This document shows positions 14,201 to 28,600 of a stretch of DNA of 64,000 nucleotides, piece by piece. A program made the translations under genes and the position numbers. Origin of the DNA: Larimichthys crocea (Eukaryota; Chordata; Actinopteri; Sciaenidae); the NCBI RefSeq assembly GCF_000972845.2, contig NC_040012.1, forward strand, positions 10,965,930-11,029,929, given 5' to 3'. The notes below the pieces were generated by a model. The model was not told where the DNA came from and did not search any database. It saw only the letters and a list, made by a program, of their open reading frames with translations. Numbering within the stretch: the first letter of the stretch is position 1; every line of letters starts with the position of its first letter.

Positions 14201-17200
14201 AGGTGTGCCAACCCACACGTGCTCACACACACACAAAAACATACAATTTACAACAGATCTATTTTTTGACCTTGCTGCTTTTGTTTGTTTTCTCCCCAGA
14301 CGATTACACTGCACCAGGAACTACATCCACATGCACCTTTTTGTGTCCTACATGCTTAGAGCTATAAGTATTTTCGTGAAGGATATCGTGCTATATTCTG
14401 GATCGGCCTTAGAGAACATGGACATGAACATCTCTGTGGAGGACCTCAAGTCCATCACTGAAGCTCCGCCAGCCAACAAAACACAGTTTGTAAGTACACA
14501 CAGCTAAAACACACCTATAGATGGGCTCAACATAAAGCACTCTGTCCTTGACGATATACAAAGAGAATGAAAAACATTCGCTGAACTGAACTTCTTAATA
14601 AAACAAATTGTGCTGTAACAAGGACAGTATTTACTGTACGGTAAGATAATGCTATAAAATGTACAATATGGCCAATGATTTTCAGTTTTTCTCCAATCCA
14701 AATATAATAGGAATCATCCTTGCTTGATTGCATTACATGCTATACTGTAATTTGACTTGTAGTGTAAATGGGCGTTTTGCTTCTAGAGAGGAAGTGGTAT
14801 TTTGCAAAGTCTCACCTGCTTTTCCAGTGCTGGAGCAAATAAACTGTACTTTTTGTCACCATGCCAAACTTTTACTAGACCAGAACTTGGCTTTCCCTTT
14901 CAGAGTCAAAGTTTACAAAATGGGTAAAGACTGGGTACTTTTCATGCATGCTTTAATACGCAAACAAACAATTTGCGCAATATATTTAGTGGACACTTTT
15001 ATCCTGGGGCTGTCCAAAATTAGTTATACTGGACTGAAACTGATTCATTAACATTACACGACGCAATGACGGGACATAGATATTTGTGCTTTTCCATGAT
15101 ATCTAAATGAGACCTGGTCCCTGTATAAAAATGAACATTTTGAGCTTTGATCAAAAACTGCTTTAGATGTATCAAATAAAGTCCAGATGAAAATAGCCAA
15201 GCATCATAGATTGTGTTTGGTGCTTACGGTTTTCATCTATTCTGGTTTGCAATACAAAGCTTCAGAGCAGAAGAGTAGAACAAAGAAAATATAATGCAGA
15301 TAGAAAACAAGGAACTGTGTCTGCGTTAAAGTTATAAAACTTTCCCATTAAAGTTATAATGGGCTGTAGCCCAACAATGTTTGTTGGAATACAAACTGAT
15401 GAGAAATTACAGAAATGACAATTATAAGGCTGGTAATCAGTCCAGAGAAAACGGAGCGCTGAAAGAAGCTGGCTTCTAATTATCATGGCATGACAATACA
15501 GCAACAGCAGCTGGAGCTGGATCGATTGCTGGCTAAATCAGTATAGCCCCCTGGGACTTCCACACATCATGTCAATACAACAACACATAATACTAACTGG
15601 ATTTTTACTAACCTTTGTTCAAACTGAAATAATCTATGACAAGATAAATGTAACTTATAACATTCTATCTTAAAGGAACAGACCTAGAACACTTATTTTT
15701 TTAATACATTGGTTAATTTTTTTTTTAACTTAATTCAATCAATAAATTGTGAGAGGTTCTTCCAATGAAATCCAACGGGGCCCAGGGGAAATTGACATGG
15801 TTCAAAAACCAATTAAAACACCCAACTTGATCACAAAAGCTGCAGCTGGCTGGTGCGACACATTTTTTAAAGTCTTGAATCCACGATGTACTGTGGTGGA
15901 TAATGTCACATAGATTTTTGCACCTGGATGTCACAAAATATCCATGCGAAACCTTTTGTTATTCCATCCATTGCCGTTTTAAACACATTCATTGCTAGCC
16001 GAAATCTCTTTTGAAGACTTCTTACACTGTGATAGTTCCAATAGTTTGAAAACTGCCTCTTACATGATGAAAGCGTTCAATTACTTTCAGTGTCACTTGT
16101 GTAAAAATGAAAGTGACAACAATAAGCACAGAATAAAGCTGGAGCTTGCACAAATGTAGATAATGAATCAAGACACTCAGTCAGAGGGTAATAACAGGCT
16201 GTGAATAACAGGCATGTTAAAATGTGTGGATTTTAGGCTGGGTATCCTCTCACACATGCTTCAGGATTAGACTATCAGAAGCCAAGCAAATTGTCTTTTA
16301 TTCTCATATGCTCTGTGTACATTCATTATATGTGCTCGCTTCATGTGTGGTATATCTGCTATATGTCTTAAATGTCATAGGCTTTACATTTATTAAAGTC
16401 ACAGTATTTGAAACAGAACACATTATCCCTGGGAATTACGTTGATATTGGATGATTGTGCAGTACACAATCCATGTAATAACTAATATTAACTATTCAGT
16501 GCCAATAAAGAGTGTGGTGTGTTGCGATGTAGTGTGGTGAAAGGTAAAAGTGTGATGGATGGATGGATGGATGGATGGATGGATGGATAGCAAAGCTATG
16601 TGTCCTGTTTTAGAACAATACATTGGATTTTATATTTGACAGTACACATGAACCTCAACCGTCTCAAATACCCACCACGGTGTGACTCCAGTTCTGCCGG
16701 TAGGATTAAATATGATGCAACTTTGCAGTTCAAATTTTGACTTGAGTAAGCAGAAGGCATGTCTTTACCGTTTCATGTCGGCATGCCACTAGGAATTCTT
16801 TCATCTCCTGTTGCTTTGTTATGCTAAAATTATGATTCATACCCACCTACACTAAATTATTCCATCACCTCTTGAGCACTTGAATAAATCAGTTTGAAAT
16901 GCACTCATTTTTCTTTGAATAAGGTCTAATTGTAAAAAAAAAAAGAGTGTAAGAGACTTGTTATGTGACTTTATTAAAAAGGAGAACAGGCATATAAATG
17001 ACTATTTTGTATTTTAATTGAAAAAATGTAGTACATTTTATTCACATACAGATCTACAAATCAGTACAAATATTGCAAATATAAACAGCTTATGTCCTGG
17101 CATGCATGCATCCAGAATAATAATTCATATAGGCTTTGTTCACAATTAACAAGAAGCATCGGTTTGAGCTCTTTTTAGTAATGTATTATCAAATTAAAGT

Positions 17201-20200
17201 GATGTTTCTCTCGTTCCGTCATAAATTTGTTCAGCAGTCTCTAACACACAGAATATGACAGAACTAGAGGGGAGGTTAAAGCCAGCAAATATGGAGGTGT
17301 TCAGTTGTAAAGGAGTGAGGTGATAGACATGATGACATAAATACAAGCAGCCCCTTAAAAGGCCTGTCACACCCAAGTGTAGGTAATTTCCCAGGAGGTT
17401 CATACAGATCTTCTTCAGTTAACATCTTCTATTTAAGGTTTTCCTGTTTTGGCTCCATTTTACCGAATAAGTAAAAACTGTAACCGGCTGGTTCTGTAGC
17501 AGAAAAATCACCAGTCCTCTCTGGTCCATGAATGTCTGTAAAAAATCCATTGAAAATAGTTGTTCAGATATCTCAGCCTGGAAAAGTAGTGGATTGACAT
17601 ATCAACAGACTGACATTACCCTGAGCCATGCCGCTTTAGTGGCTAAAATCACTGAACCTTTGACACACAAAGACCTGGAAACTGGAGGGACATGATCCAG
17701 TTTCTTGATATTTCTTGGTCTAATGAGTTCCCCAGTGAGGTCTGTATGTTATCTAAGGTTACACTGAAAAGTAATCACAGTGGAATATTCCAATACATGT
17801 TACTGAACAAATACTCTGCTTCCAAACCTTGTTGTTCACTCCCAGCTATTTAATGATGTGTGACTGCAGTGTAAATGTTATGGTGTTTTAAAAGGTGTGT
17901 GTTGTGTTGGACTGTGTTGGGTTTTGCTTGGCTCTATTGAACTGTGTACTCAACAGCTGCACGTCCAAATCATTTTACACATTGACAAAAGTGGAAAGTG
18001 AAAAATGATTAAACATGTTTTTAAATCATTCTTCTGGATCACCTATAGCTTATATGTGATCACCACTATATTATTGGGTCATACTGGCTTTATTGTAGAG
18101 GAGAAATAAGAGGTGAAGGGGATACAAATGTTTTGTATTTGAAAAGTGTGACTTTTTGGTCAGCGTGGTTATGGATTAAATCCGTATTCTTTGTCTGTTG
18201 TTTGTGCGTAGATTGGCTGCAAGGTGGTGGTGACCTTGTTCATGTACTTTTTGGCAACCAATTACTACTGGATCCTGGTGGAGGGTCTGTACCTCCACAG
18301 TCTCATCTTTATGACCTTCTTCTCGGACAGAAAGTATCTGTGGGGATTTACTCTGATTGGATGGGGTGAGTTCTGCTTCATTTACGTTCTACTTATGCAC
18401 ATGATTACAATCTGATGAGTAGACTTAATAACATGCATATTTCATTTTTGATTGTCTAATTATGATGCCAAAATGTGAGGCCCTCTGTGATATTGTGTTG
18501 TTAACAAAGTCAGGATCATAGAAGATGTTTGTGTAAAATGTCTTTGTTAAAACACTGCATGAATATGGGCCTTACAGTTCCTGCATTGTACACACTGTGC
18601 GTATAAGTTACCAAAGCACAGCGCATACAATGTGGATGCTGTGCTACCCAGGTACTACACATAGGAGCAAATTATGGACTTATGGAATTATTATTTAGTG
18701 CATTTTCTTATGGTGATGGTTACATAAAAATCTTTTATTTATGTTTTTTATTTTTATTTTTTTTATTTTACAGGCGTACCAGCTATGTTTGTGACAGTTT
18801 GGGCAACAGTGAGAGCTACATTTGCAGACACAGAGTAAGTGTGCATAAATAAAACACTTATTATTTTATTCCTGGTTGGTGTAATACAGAGATACTAAGT
18901 TCATAGCTTCAAGCAAAGAGGGCATGTGCAAACATAGTTAATGATAAATATATTTTTATTTAGCTGGTCTGATGTGATGTCTTTGTTTCAAAGGCACCAG
19001 TTGTGAAATGCAAAGATAATAAGTAAATATCTGTATATTTCATAATTTCTGAACACCAAACATGCCATAAATTTCTGTAGTGAGGACTGAGGACAGGTTT
19101 GAAAGCTGAAAAGAAAAGATGGATTCACCTTCCACTCCTGAACACACAAGCCCTAAACCCCCTCTTACTGGCACTATCTGCAGTCTCCACATTGATATCA
19201 TGGTCGAACATTGAAGACTCGGGTTCAGACCGCTCAGCTTCTGAGAGCTTACAGTTAAGCTGATACACAGCAGCTGTCCAGTGAAATTAAAATGCATATT
19301 TCAGTCGGTCGTTTCTCAGTCAGCAGTAGAATATTTCCAAAGTAGCTTTCTACCTGCCTTCCCTTCTCCCTTTAAGCCCTCCCAAGCATGTTAATAGCCA
19401 CATTTTGGCATGTACATTTACCAGTAATAAGTACAAGCCAAAACACATTTGGCTAAAAATAAAATCAATCCAATACAGTAGATGTAGAAGGAACAATGGT
19501 TAAGTACCAGTACCAATGCTGTATTTTTAGCTGCCACCATAGTTACTGACGTGACAAATCAAGCTCAGAGATTTGTTTTGTGACAGAATTAAAAAAAAAC
19601 GCAAACTGAACTGAACTGAAGCTCTTGAACATAAAGGTAGTTTTATAAAGTTCATGAGGAATTAAGGCCAGAAACATCATAGAGATATTTATTTTGATTT
19701 TGTTTCTGAATGTTTTCACATGATATTTGCGACTAGAACGGTCAAATCAGTTTGAAGTGAGGTGAGTTCAGCGCTTTGTCTAAATCCTTTTATTTGGTGA
19801 AACGATGGCAGTCATCGTTAGAGGCACTGAGGTGGAACAGTTGCGTCCTAGATCCTCGCACCTGAGAGCTCAATCCTTATATATCTCTTGCTGAGCTGTT
19901 TTGTTGTTGTTTGTCTACTGCAGGTGTTGGGACCTGAGTGCCGGCAATTTGAAATGGATATATCAAGTGCCTACTCTGGCTGCTGTAGTGGTGAGTAGAT
20001 GCTCACTGCTTGCATCTTTCCCCTGCTGAGCAGGAAAGGACAGTGTTTTAGTGCACCTGTTGGATTACAGCTATCAGAAAAGACCTTTTTATGTTTGCAA
20101 GGGCCTTTAATTATATCATCATGTTTCTATTTTCTCTTCAGGTTAATTTTATATTATTTCTGAACATCATCAGAGTTTTGGCAACTAAACTACGAGAAAC

Positions 20201-21792
20201 GAACGCTGGAAGGTGTGACACAAGACAACAGTACAGGTACAGAGTGGTAGCACTATGAAAAATGATTATAGTTATTTCTGAACCCCACAAAACCAGCCGC
20301 TCATGTTGATACGGTCATGTGACACACTTCTAACCCACATCACAAGCAGCACAAATATATTTACTCTGATTGCATTCACGTCATGAGACTTCTTAAATAG
20401 GAAACCAAAATGGTACATAACAATGTCCTTGTTTGCCCAGTCGGCAAGCCTTCTGCCCCTCTCTCTCTGCACTACAGAGAGAGACTCAACTAACTTTATT
20501 GAGTCACATATTTTTTCTCATTGAACAGATTTAGTTTAGTCTAAATGTTGGGCGATAAATCTCTAAAGATGCAATAATATAAAGATATTCAATTTGAAAT
20601 GATTTAAATCAGAGACAAGCAGCAAATCTTCACATTTGAAAAGCTGGAAAGAAAATAGTTTGCTGCATTTTGGTTTGATAAATGACTTAAATCCTCATTA
20701 AAATGATTCAAATGTGTTGTTTTCAGTTCCATATTTTAGTTCTATAATGTCAGAGTTACTGCATAGTATTTTTTTTTAACATTATGAAATCTTAAATGTC
20801 ACAGAAAACTGTTGAAGTCCACGTTGGTGCTGATGCCGCTCTTCGGTGTCCACTACATCATATTCCATGCCATGCCGTATACAGAGGTGTCTGGAGTTCC
20901 TTGGCTGATCCAGATGCACTATGAGATGCTATTCAACTCCTTCCAGGTAAAGTTGCGATGGTGGAAATGCCAGAAATGCTAATTTAGCGCTTAAGGTCAC
21001 AATAAATATTAATGTGGCCTTCCAAGATGAACACATCTGATGAGCCTTATCAGGATTTCGGAGGTCCTTTAGAGCTTTAGAGGAAATACTGCCAACTTCC
21101 CAGGAAAATACTGAAAAGCTTAATTTACCAAATGTCCAGTTGCTGTTTATGGTTGTATATTTCTGCTTAGATTTCTGATTTCTGAAAGATGAATAAAAGA
21201 CTAGCTGATGAAATTTTCTTTTGTGTGCACACCCGAGACGGTTGGCCTGGAAATTAATGGATGATGTAAGTGAGTAAAATCATTCAAAATCGTCTTCTCC
21301 TTTCCAGGGATTCTTAGTGGCAATTATATACTGCTTTTGCAATGGAGAGGTAAGAGGAAGTTTTGTATTTTCACCAAAATGTTCGAGATTTAAGCTCGTA
21401 TATGGCTAAATAACGTCTTTTATTCTAAGGTGCAAGCTGAGATAAAAAAGTCCTGGAGCAGGAGGACTCTGGCCCTGGACTTCAAAAGAAAAGCTCGGAG
21501 CGGCAGTAACACTTACAGCTATGGACCCATGGTGTCACACACCAGTGTCACCAACGTCACTGCCAGAGGACCACTGGCCCTCCACCTCACCACGAGACTG
21601 GGACCGGTACCTGTAAACGGGCACCGGAACCTCCCTGGGTACGTGAAGAATGGCTCTGTCTCAGAGAACTCTATACCTTCATCAGGACAGGAACTTCACA
21701 TTCCTGATGAGGAGCATTCAGCTCACACGCGGCCCTGCGAGGACGAGAAACCCTCGCCTGTGGTGGAGGAGGAGAGGGAGACAGTCATGTGA
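2239..21792 (+). CDS. pth1r: Parathyroid hormone/PTHrP receptor 1 (class B GPCR), 5' partial
   Basis: Coding exons read at 2239-2341, 8367-8477, 8731-8852, 12456-12550, 14300-14489, 18212-18365, 18774-18834, 19924-19990, 20142-20236, 20805-20946, 21308-21349 and 21430-21792. All have AG/GT borders and keep phase, giving 514 residues. Order of parts: an extracellular hormone-binding domain with six cysteines and several N-glycosylation motifs (KNVS, NGT, NKT, NNT), then seven membrane segments (TM1 in the exon at 12456, TM2 with RNYIHMHLF at 14300, TM3 with [15 protein letters not shown] at 18212, TM7 around the 42-bp exon [14 protein letters not shown]), and a long cytoplasmic tail. The tail ends in ETVM, the PDZ-binding end known to bind NHERF scaffolds in PTH1R. 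The receptor is a plasma-membrane protein coupling to Gs and Gq and controls calcium handling and skeletal growth. The mammalian extra ectodomain exon (E2) is absent. The signal-peptide exon is not visible in the first 2.2 kb and should lie to the left. Family assignment is very secure; the sequence alone does not settle which teleost paralogue (pth1ra or pth1rb) this is. Confidence 0.95.
4425..4735 (+). repeat. Teleost interspersed repeat fragment (family shared with 26,290 and 36,060)
   Basis: TTGGCATTTTGGGAAATG, GAGAGTTAAATGAGAAGATAG and AAAGACTGGAAGCAGCTGG are hallmarks of a very abundant teleost repeat. The copy is diverged and interrupted by an A run at 4557-4575. Intronic in pth1r. Confidence 0.55.
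9466..9720 (+). mobile_element. Fragment of an interspersed DNA-transposon-like repeat in a pth1r intron
   Basis: GGATTTGCTCCCATTCAG, GGTGTTTAATGGGGTTCA and CACCAAACTCAGACACCCA resemble a widespread teleost repeat. It is diverged and incomplete, and the two open frames across it are not a gene. Confidence 0.55.
16554..16589. repeat. (GGAT)n microsatellite
   Basis: About nine tandem copies of GGAT in a pth1r intron. Confidence 0.95.
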
Positions 21793-24700
21793 CCTCCAGG
21801 ACATACAGGGATGAAAACGGGGGCAAAAAAACAAAACAAAAACAAAAACAAATCATGAAACAGTCTCAGGATGGTCTGAAGGGGATGGCTGCATACATCA
21901 ACACTGCCAGTTTTTTCTCCTGTGAATTGAGCCAGAACATTGTCGAGTGATGAGGCTCAAGGAAAAAAGGGTGTATCACTTATGTGAGCTGGGCCACCTT
22001 TATTTGAGGATGATGACCCTCATTGTTGTGGCAAATACTCTCAACTCTTTCACCAACCACCTGCCACAGTGAATGTGTAAAAGGATGAAAACAGACTGCC
22101 GTTTCTTCTTTCTTTTTCCACTGCCATAACTGTTGTTATCTTGTTTTCTTGTTTTTAGCAAATGTCTTGTTCTCAGCATAAATCAAACCAGAGTTAGTTA
22201 CAGTAATTGCCAGGAACAGCCTTAATCACGATGTAAAGCCAGGTGGATTTAAGCGCTCATGTGTGGGCAATTTCATCCGCAAGTTTCTCGGATTAAGTCA
22301 GTGCGAGTAGACTAAGCGTAGGCTTGGCTTTAAAAAAGTATTAATACTACTATTTTGAGGCATCTGTTCATGCTTTCCAGCATGGCATCTCATTTGTTGT
22401 GCATTGACTCAAATCCACTTCAGTGTAAAAGGGAAGGTACTCAGGTAATTGAAGTCCTCTGTTGTTGCACACCTATTTTTCTACTTTTAAAGTGGTGTTT
22501 TGGCATGGTCAGCATTTCTCTGAGCATGTTATACAAGGTCATGTTAAATCTTTTTTTTTTTTTTTTTTTTTTCAAAACGTTGTACAGTTTTTGCTGTTTA
22601 GAGAAACCTATTATTCATCTCTCTAATTAGAATACACAGCAAAGAGTTCAAATGAATGTTTCATTTTCAGATTCAGAACTTAATGGAAATCTGACAAAAA
22701 TGGTATCATGTGTTCTCACACATTTTTCAAAGCGAGCGACCCCATTTTGAAAAACACAGCGTGCAGGAAACGGTCATATATTCCAGAGGAATGTTAATTA
22801 AATGAGGAATCCAAGAAAATCTCAAATTCCGCTGGAATTCCAAGAGCAACATTTGTGGTGGATATGAAGGAAAACCCATGAAATGAATAACACACAGTAA
22901 TTTTCACAGACGGTCCAGTGTTATGCTGCTTTTTAATGTATATATACAAGTCACAATGTTTACAAAGATCAGAAATACATTCTAATTGTGAGCTAATAGT
23001 GTTCATGTGTATGGATATGTTATAAAGCTATGTTTCAGTGTATTTTTTTTTTCATGTGTTTGTTTATGGAATGTTTGCAATATTTGATTATGTATATAGT
23101 CCAAAACAAAACTGGTGATTATATTTACAGGTGACAGAGGGCAATTAATGAAGCATTCCTCAATATATTTTAAACTCTGTAACTTGTTATTTACCGCACT
23201 TAACCTGCATGGTTGGCAGGTTATGTAACATTATCTGTTATACCAAAGAGAAAAGGCATGATATGCTGCCAGAGAAAAAAAAAAAACATCCTTGTATTTT
23301 CGTCCACCATCTTGTTTACAGTGACCAAAAAGTCTTAAAGTTGCAGTAAAATCACCTTTCGGCAAAAATAAAAAAAAGTATTTGACACTTATAGTTAATG
23401 TAGGAAAGTCTCAAGCTAAAAGTGTGAAATAGAGCGCCCACACAGATTGAAGTTTCTCTATAAATGCTACAGTAAACAGCAGCAGATGAGAAAACCATTC
23501 AAAACACTCAGTAGCTTAGTAACAATGAACTAAGACCATTAATATTTTTCGCTCTTCACTCTCCACTTGGATTTTTGACTGAACTTGATCTCAAGAGCTA
23601 AATTTGTCACTATTTTGTTTAGACTAATATTTCTGCTTTGATTGAGATCACATTCAGCTCAAATGAGCTTCTTACCACACATTACTTTCCGCTAATATGG
23701 CACCAGAGCTAATATTTGCTCTTGTGTGGACGTGTTAGCCCACATTTTTTACATCATAGAGTCATGACCACCAATTAATAATAAGCTCTCTTGTTCTTTT
23801 GGTGAACTCAATCCCAATCCTTTGATTCCCAGTTTTGCTCCACCTTATGGTAGATCCATTAAGGTGTATACTTTGACTCAGTTTTGAAAGCTTAACACCC
23901 GATCCGTTATAAGTTACTACATTCAGCACAAATTCAGATTATTCACAGAACATTATAAACAATGGTTTCAGTCTTCAGTGGTTTCCCATTAAACAGGTGT
24001 TTAAAGGATATGTCAGGTATTCTATATTTTCATACTGTCAACAAATGCCATGAAAAGACAAAAACCAAACAAACCAAACCAATCAACTGACTTATAAGTA
24101 TTGTTTGTTATATCACATTCCTCTGTGCCACAGGCCTCTATTGTTGTCTAAAAACAATTAAAAAACAATAAGAAGACCTACTGTCATGTTCACGTGTTCC
24201 TTCATGACATGAACATGGAAACACCATCTTGGGTGCGTAAAAACTCACTAAGCAGTGTACTGTAATAATCATCTGCAGCTGAAAATAGTCCCCAGCAAAT
24301 GCACCATTTACTCATGTTTGGGTAACATTTGCTTAAACCTGCTGGTTTTTATTTTAATTTTTAGAAATGATAACCCTTTTTTTAAGACATGAAATGAAAT
24401 ATCTGTATCTCACGTTTAAAAGATTTAGAAAATGGTTTTAGGGTAGGAGGAGGATGGAAATTACTGAGAGATTTACTAACACATTGATGTTTTTGGTCTT
24501 GGCATGGCAAAAAACTTCAACCTTGCAATAATTATTTAACATTACTTATTTGAGCCAGACAACTTCCACCTATGAGACACCTGTGCATTTTGAACCATTC
24601 ACTTCTGAGATGGATTGAAATTGGACCAAACTTGAACATTTCCATGGCGTTCAGTCATAACTGCAACTTGAGGTTTAGTGGAATAACTACAGCATTCATT

Positions 24701-25445
24701 TCAGGTGGCTGTTGGTCACATTGAGGGAAACCTTTGTCACTTGATAATACAGTATCTTAATAATTTTTCAGATTGAACTCTTTTAGTTGGTATTTATTGC
24801 ATTTCTTGCCATTCTCTGAAGACTTAATTATGAATTTGTTCATGAGTACACTTGTAGTTTGTACAATATTTAAAAATGTATTTGAGGTGGTTGCTCTTCA
24901 TATTCAATCTGGCTTTCCACTAATTGCCACTGGGCAAGTAAACATGCTGTTCCTGTTGTGTAATCCAGACATTATTAAGGCGGTTGGTATCACAGCATGA
25001 AAATCTTTTATAAAAATAAAAAAAAAAATACTTGGAAAATTATATTTGAGCACTTTAATACGCTATAATACAGTATTTTGTTCTGATTGTATCATGTAAG
25101 ATGATTGTGTTTTGGAATCAAGTGTACAGTACGCCCAATAATCATAGAGCTAATGTTGTATTTCATTGTTTTCAAATACCTCTCATGGAAGTATAAAATG
25201 TGTTTCATTGTTTTTTATTTATCTCGTGCCGAAATGTACTCAGTGGAGTCGACATTGGTCTTCATGCTTTAGATATAGTATGTAGGCAGTGTTTGCTAAA
25301 GACCCATCTCACCTTCTCATCACCCTGTAGTGATGTAGGCACGTTGTAGATATCAGTGTAAACTTGGAATAAATAGGATGATGTTTTCTGGTCTCTAATG
25401 TTCATCAGTGAATTGTGAATAAGACAATAAATGTATGATTTTACT
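21793..25445 (+). other. pth1r 3' UTR (probable) with candidate poly(A) signals
   Basis: No coding exon follows the pth1r stop on the plus strand. The sequence is AT-rich, with long T and A runs (22549-22571, 23275-23286) typical of a long vertebrate 3' UTR. AATAAA motifs occur near 25,012 (in an A-rich run), near 25,369 and at 25426-25431. The last is the most downstream candidate before the opposite-strand tmie gene. The true cleavage site cannot be read from sequence alone. Confidence 0.5.
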
Positions 25446-25607
25446 GTACTCTGATGTTCTTGCTACGTTCATGATTCTGAAGTAGACAGACAGCTCATTT
25501 ATTGATGTATTTTTTGTTTATTTTATGATACATTTCATTTAAAAAAAATCTTTGCAGTGAAAAATATTAAATGATCTTTGACAGTGTTTGTCCATGGAGG
25601 GCAGAGT
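25446..25607 (-). other. tmie 3' UTR and convergent gene boundary
   Basis: On the minus strand, AATAAA motifs (plus-strand TTTATT) lie at 25517-25522 and 25498-25503, about 90-110 bases after the tmie stop at 25608. The most distal pth1r poly(A) signal on the plus strand is at 25426-25431. The two genes therefore converge with little or no spacer. Confidence 0.5.
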
Positions 25608-28600
25608 TCACTTCTTTTTGGCTCCCCCTTTAGCCCCTCCTTTGCCTCCTTTTTCCCCTTTTTCCCCCTTTTCCCCTTTGTCTCCTTTCTCTCCAGATTT
25701 CTTGCCTTTTCCTTCACCACCTTCTTTCTTGGATGCCTTGTCACCCTTTTCACCTTTTTCACCTTTTTCACCCTTCTTCTTTGGTGGTGCTTCTTTTTCA
25801 TCTTCCTTTTCTTCTTTGGCACCCTTCTTGCCCTCTTTCTTCTCTTTGCTCTTCTTCTCTGCTTTCTCACCGTCCACTTTCCCCGAGACTGTTGTCACCT
25901 CCTCCGTTTTTTCTTCTGGTTTTGCAGCTGCAAGAGAAAGGAAAAAGGTTAACGGCTTCATGGCAGCATTAGGTATAAACAGGGTCCTGTCTGTAACACT
26001 AATTGGAAGAGTTGGAAGAATTTAATCCGACAGAATGTCAGGCTAAGTAGGTTGCCGTGTAATGAAGCCACATCTGTTTCTATCTGTTCTAATAAGCATG
26101 GTCTGTTTATTCCTTTAATGGGACTGTTTGAAGTGCTTTCTGGGTGAGAAATAGAGAACAAAAGTTTACGGTCAGCTTTGTGTACATTGACAAAGACAGT
26201 GTTTTTTAATCTAGAGGTGAGGATGAATCTTCCCTCAAAGAAGCAGCAAATTCAGTGGAACGAGTATATACAATTAAATATCTATTCTGCACCCTTCTGT
26301 AGAAATAGTTTGACATTTTTAGAAATATGTTCACTTTGCTTTTTCATGTTTGTGTGATCAGTATGAAGCTACCACTGGTGGCTTGTTAGTTTAGCATAGT
26401 TTCGCCCAAAGACTTGAGAAGGATAAACATTCAGCATAGCTTAGTATGGTAAGGTAACAAAATCAGATAGATCTATTACTAACTAATAACATATTTTGTA
26501 GATTGATGTTTAAGAGGCAGATATGAGAGCGGTATTGATCTTATCATAAAGAAAGCAGTCTTTCCAAAAAATAACAACAAATTGCTTGAATTCTGCATAA
26601 CTGGCGGCACATTTTCTCTGTAACAAACATCCTCAAACCTGTGGGCGGATTGACCTCCAGTGTATCGATACTATCAATACAAAGTAAAAGGTCTCCTGAT
26701 GACAAGTACATTCATCTTTGTGATTCAATATCTGCAGTTCTGTTGGGTGCACACATTATTCAGAAGCAAAATAGTAGTAAATAGTGATTTTGCTTCGTTA
26801 GCCTACATGATTGTACATTAGCTGCGATCCTGATATCTGTGATCCTGGTCCTGGTATTTAATATCCAGAGATCCACACATGATTTGATGGTATGACCAGT
26901 CCGACTATGCAAAGATAATCTTAAAAGAGGTTGTTTCCATGTGAAGATTTAGAAGCAGCAAATGTTTAAAAGCTGTTCCTAGTATAAGCCTTTCCCTTTT
27001 ATACATCTAAGTATGTCTCATTTAATTTTGTTTGTCTCTTTGTTCGTCCCAGAAAACTACATATAGTCTTTGATAAGAAAATAAGACGTTTCTAATTCCA
27101 CCCTTAGTTTGCATGAAAAGATTTCATTTCATTTGATTCCTTGAAGCCTACGGCATTTTCTTTCAGGCATCAGATTTGACAGGCAGCTTTTCCACCTGCA
27201 AGATGCACCCCTAAATTAAAGCTGACACTCAAGGTAACAGACTCCAACAGGCCAAAAAGAAATAAAAATATGTACGTGCGAGTTAACAAATTACACGTAT
27301 AGATTATCAGCACGAAGCATTGCTGTGACTTTACACTTCAGCAGCTATTGTTTAAAAGCTGTGAAAATTGCTCAAAGGAAACTTCCAGTTGGTGGCAAAC
27401 AAAGCGTCATTCCTTTTTCTCTCTCTTTTTCTTTGTATGTTTTCCCAGTAGCTGCAAAGACATTGGATACACAAACGAAGGCCAGGAAACCAAATGACAA
27501 ACACACACCAAATGTCAAAAGCAGCCTGAGGGGGTCAGAGTAAACCCAAAATTATTTTAGTCCTGTGTTTTACTGCTGGGGTGAATCCAACTGACTTAAA
27601 ATAATCAACCAACCATCAGAAGTTTGTGAATAGATTTCTTTGTGTTTTGAAACTGATTTTTTTATTTATTCTTGTTTCTTTATATGACAAGTTTTGACAA
27701 AATGTGGAGAGATGATGCATCAGCGGTTGGTTTGAAAGCTTAAAGCCTAGGTTGGTGATGGCTAAATGAAGTGCTGTATAAAAAATGTCAGATTTTGAAA
27801 CCCAGATGTCTCCCGGACTCAAACATTGTTCCAATTTTGGTCAAACAGTGCCTCTCTTTCCAGGTGTCCTGTTGTTTTCTGTGTATGTTAGTGGAATAAT
27901 TAAAGGTTAACATTACCTTCTCCACAAGGCCTTGACCTTTACACCTCTAAAAAAAATGTCAGAGGTTCAGCTAAGGTACAGCTGCTGGGATTTTTGATAA
28001 AATCAGTAAATGCAGAGTTGACGTGTCTGTTTCACTGATATCACAACGCCTGCTGGGTGAACAGAGTGGGACCAGACCAAATCCCTTTTTCACAAGTCCG
28101 TCACTCTTCAGTCAATGTGCTGTGAACCCTAAATGACATTTCCCTCAATGCCCCTCACAGCCATATGTGGCAGATGTGTGAGATATGTGTTTGTGTTGTT
28201 TTAACAACTGTAACTGTCTGGTGACATTGAGAACTTCATTTTCAAAGGTGGCAAACAGGAGGGATTGCTTCACACGTACTTGTGAGGGAGAGGGGTGATA
28301 GACAGAGACTACTGTGTTCCCTCTTTCTAGAACAACAAATTGTGAAACCGTTATTCTCTTTTGTCCCAGATGCTGTTAACAACTCATGTAGTCTGTATGT
28401 GTGAATAGACGTGCAGAGAAAAATAATTTAAATGGTGAGAAAATAACTGTCTAAGTATACTCAAATATATTATTGTTTGCCCCTAAATAATGTTTCATAA
28501 GTGTGCGTAATCAAGGCCTTGATTAAAAAAAAGGGAAGGTTTGAATTCAGAATTGTATTGTACAAAGTCGTATGTGGTCATTTGGTTTGTCAAATATTAG

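Noticed and set aside
25578..26025. Long plus-strand open frames (124 and 145 codons) rich in Phe, Ser and Pro
   Set aside because: They are antisense shadows of the Lys/Glu/Gly-rich last exon of tmie.
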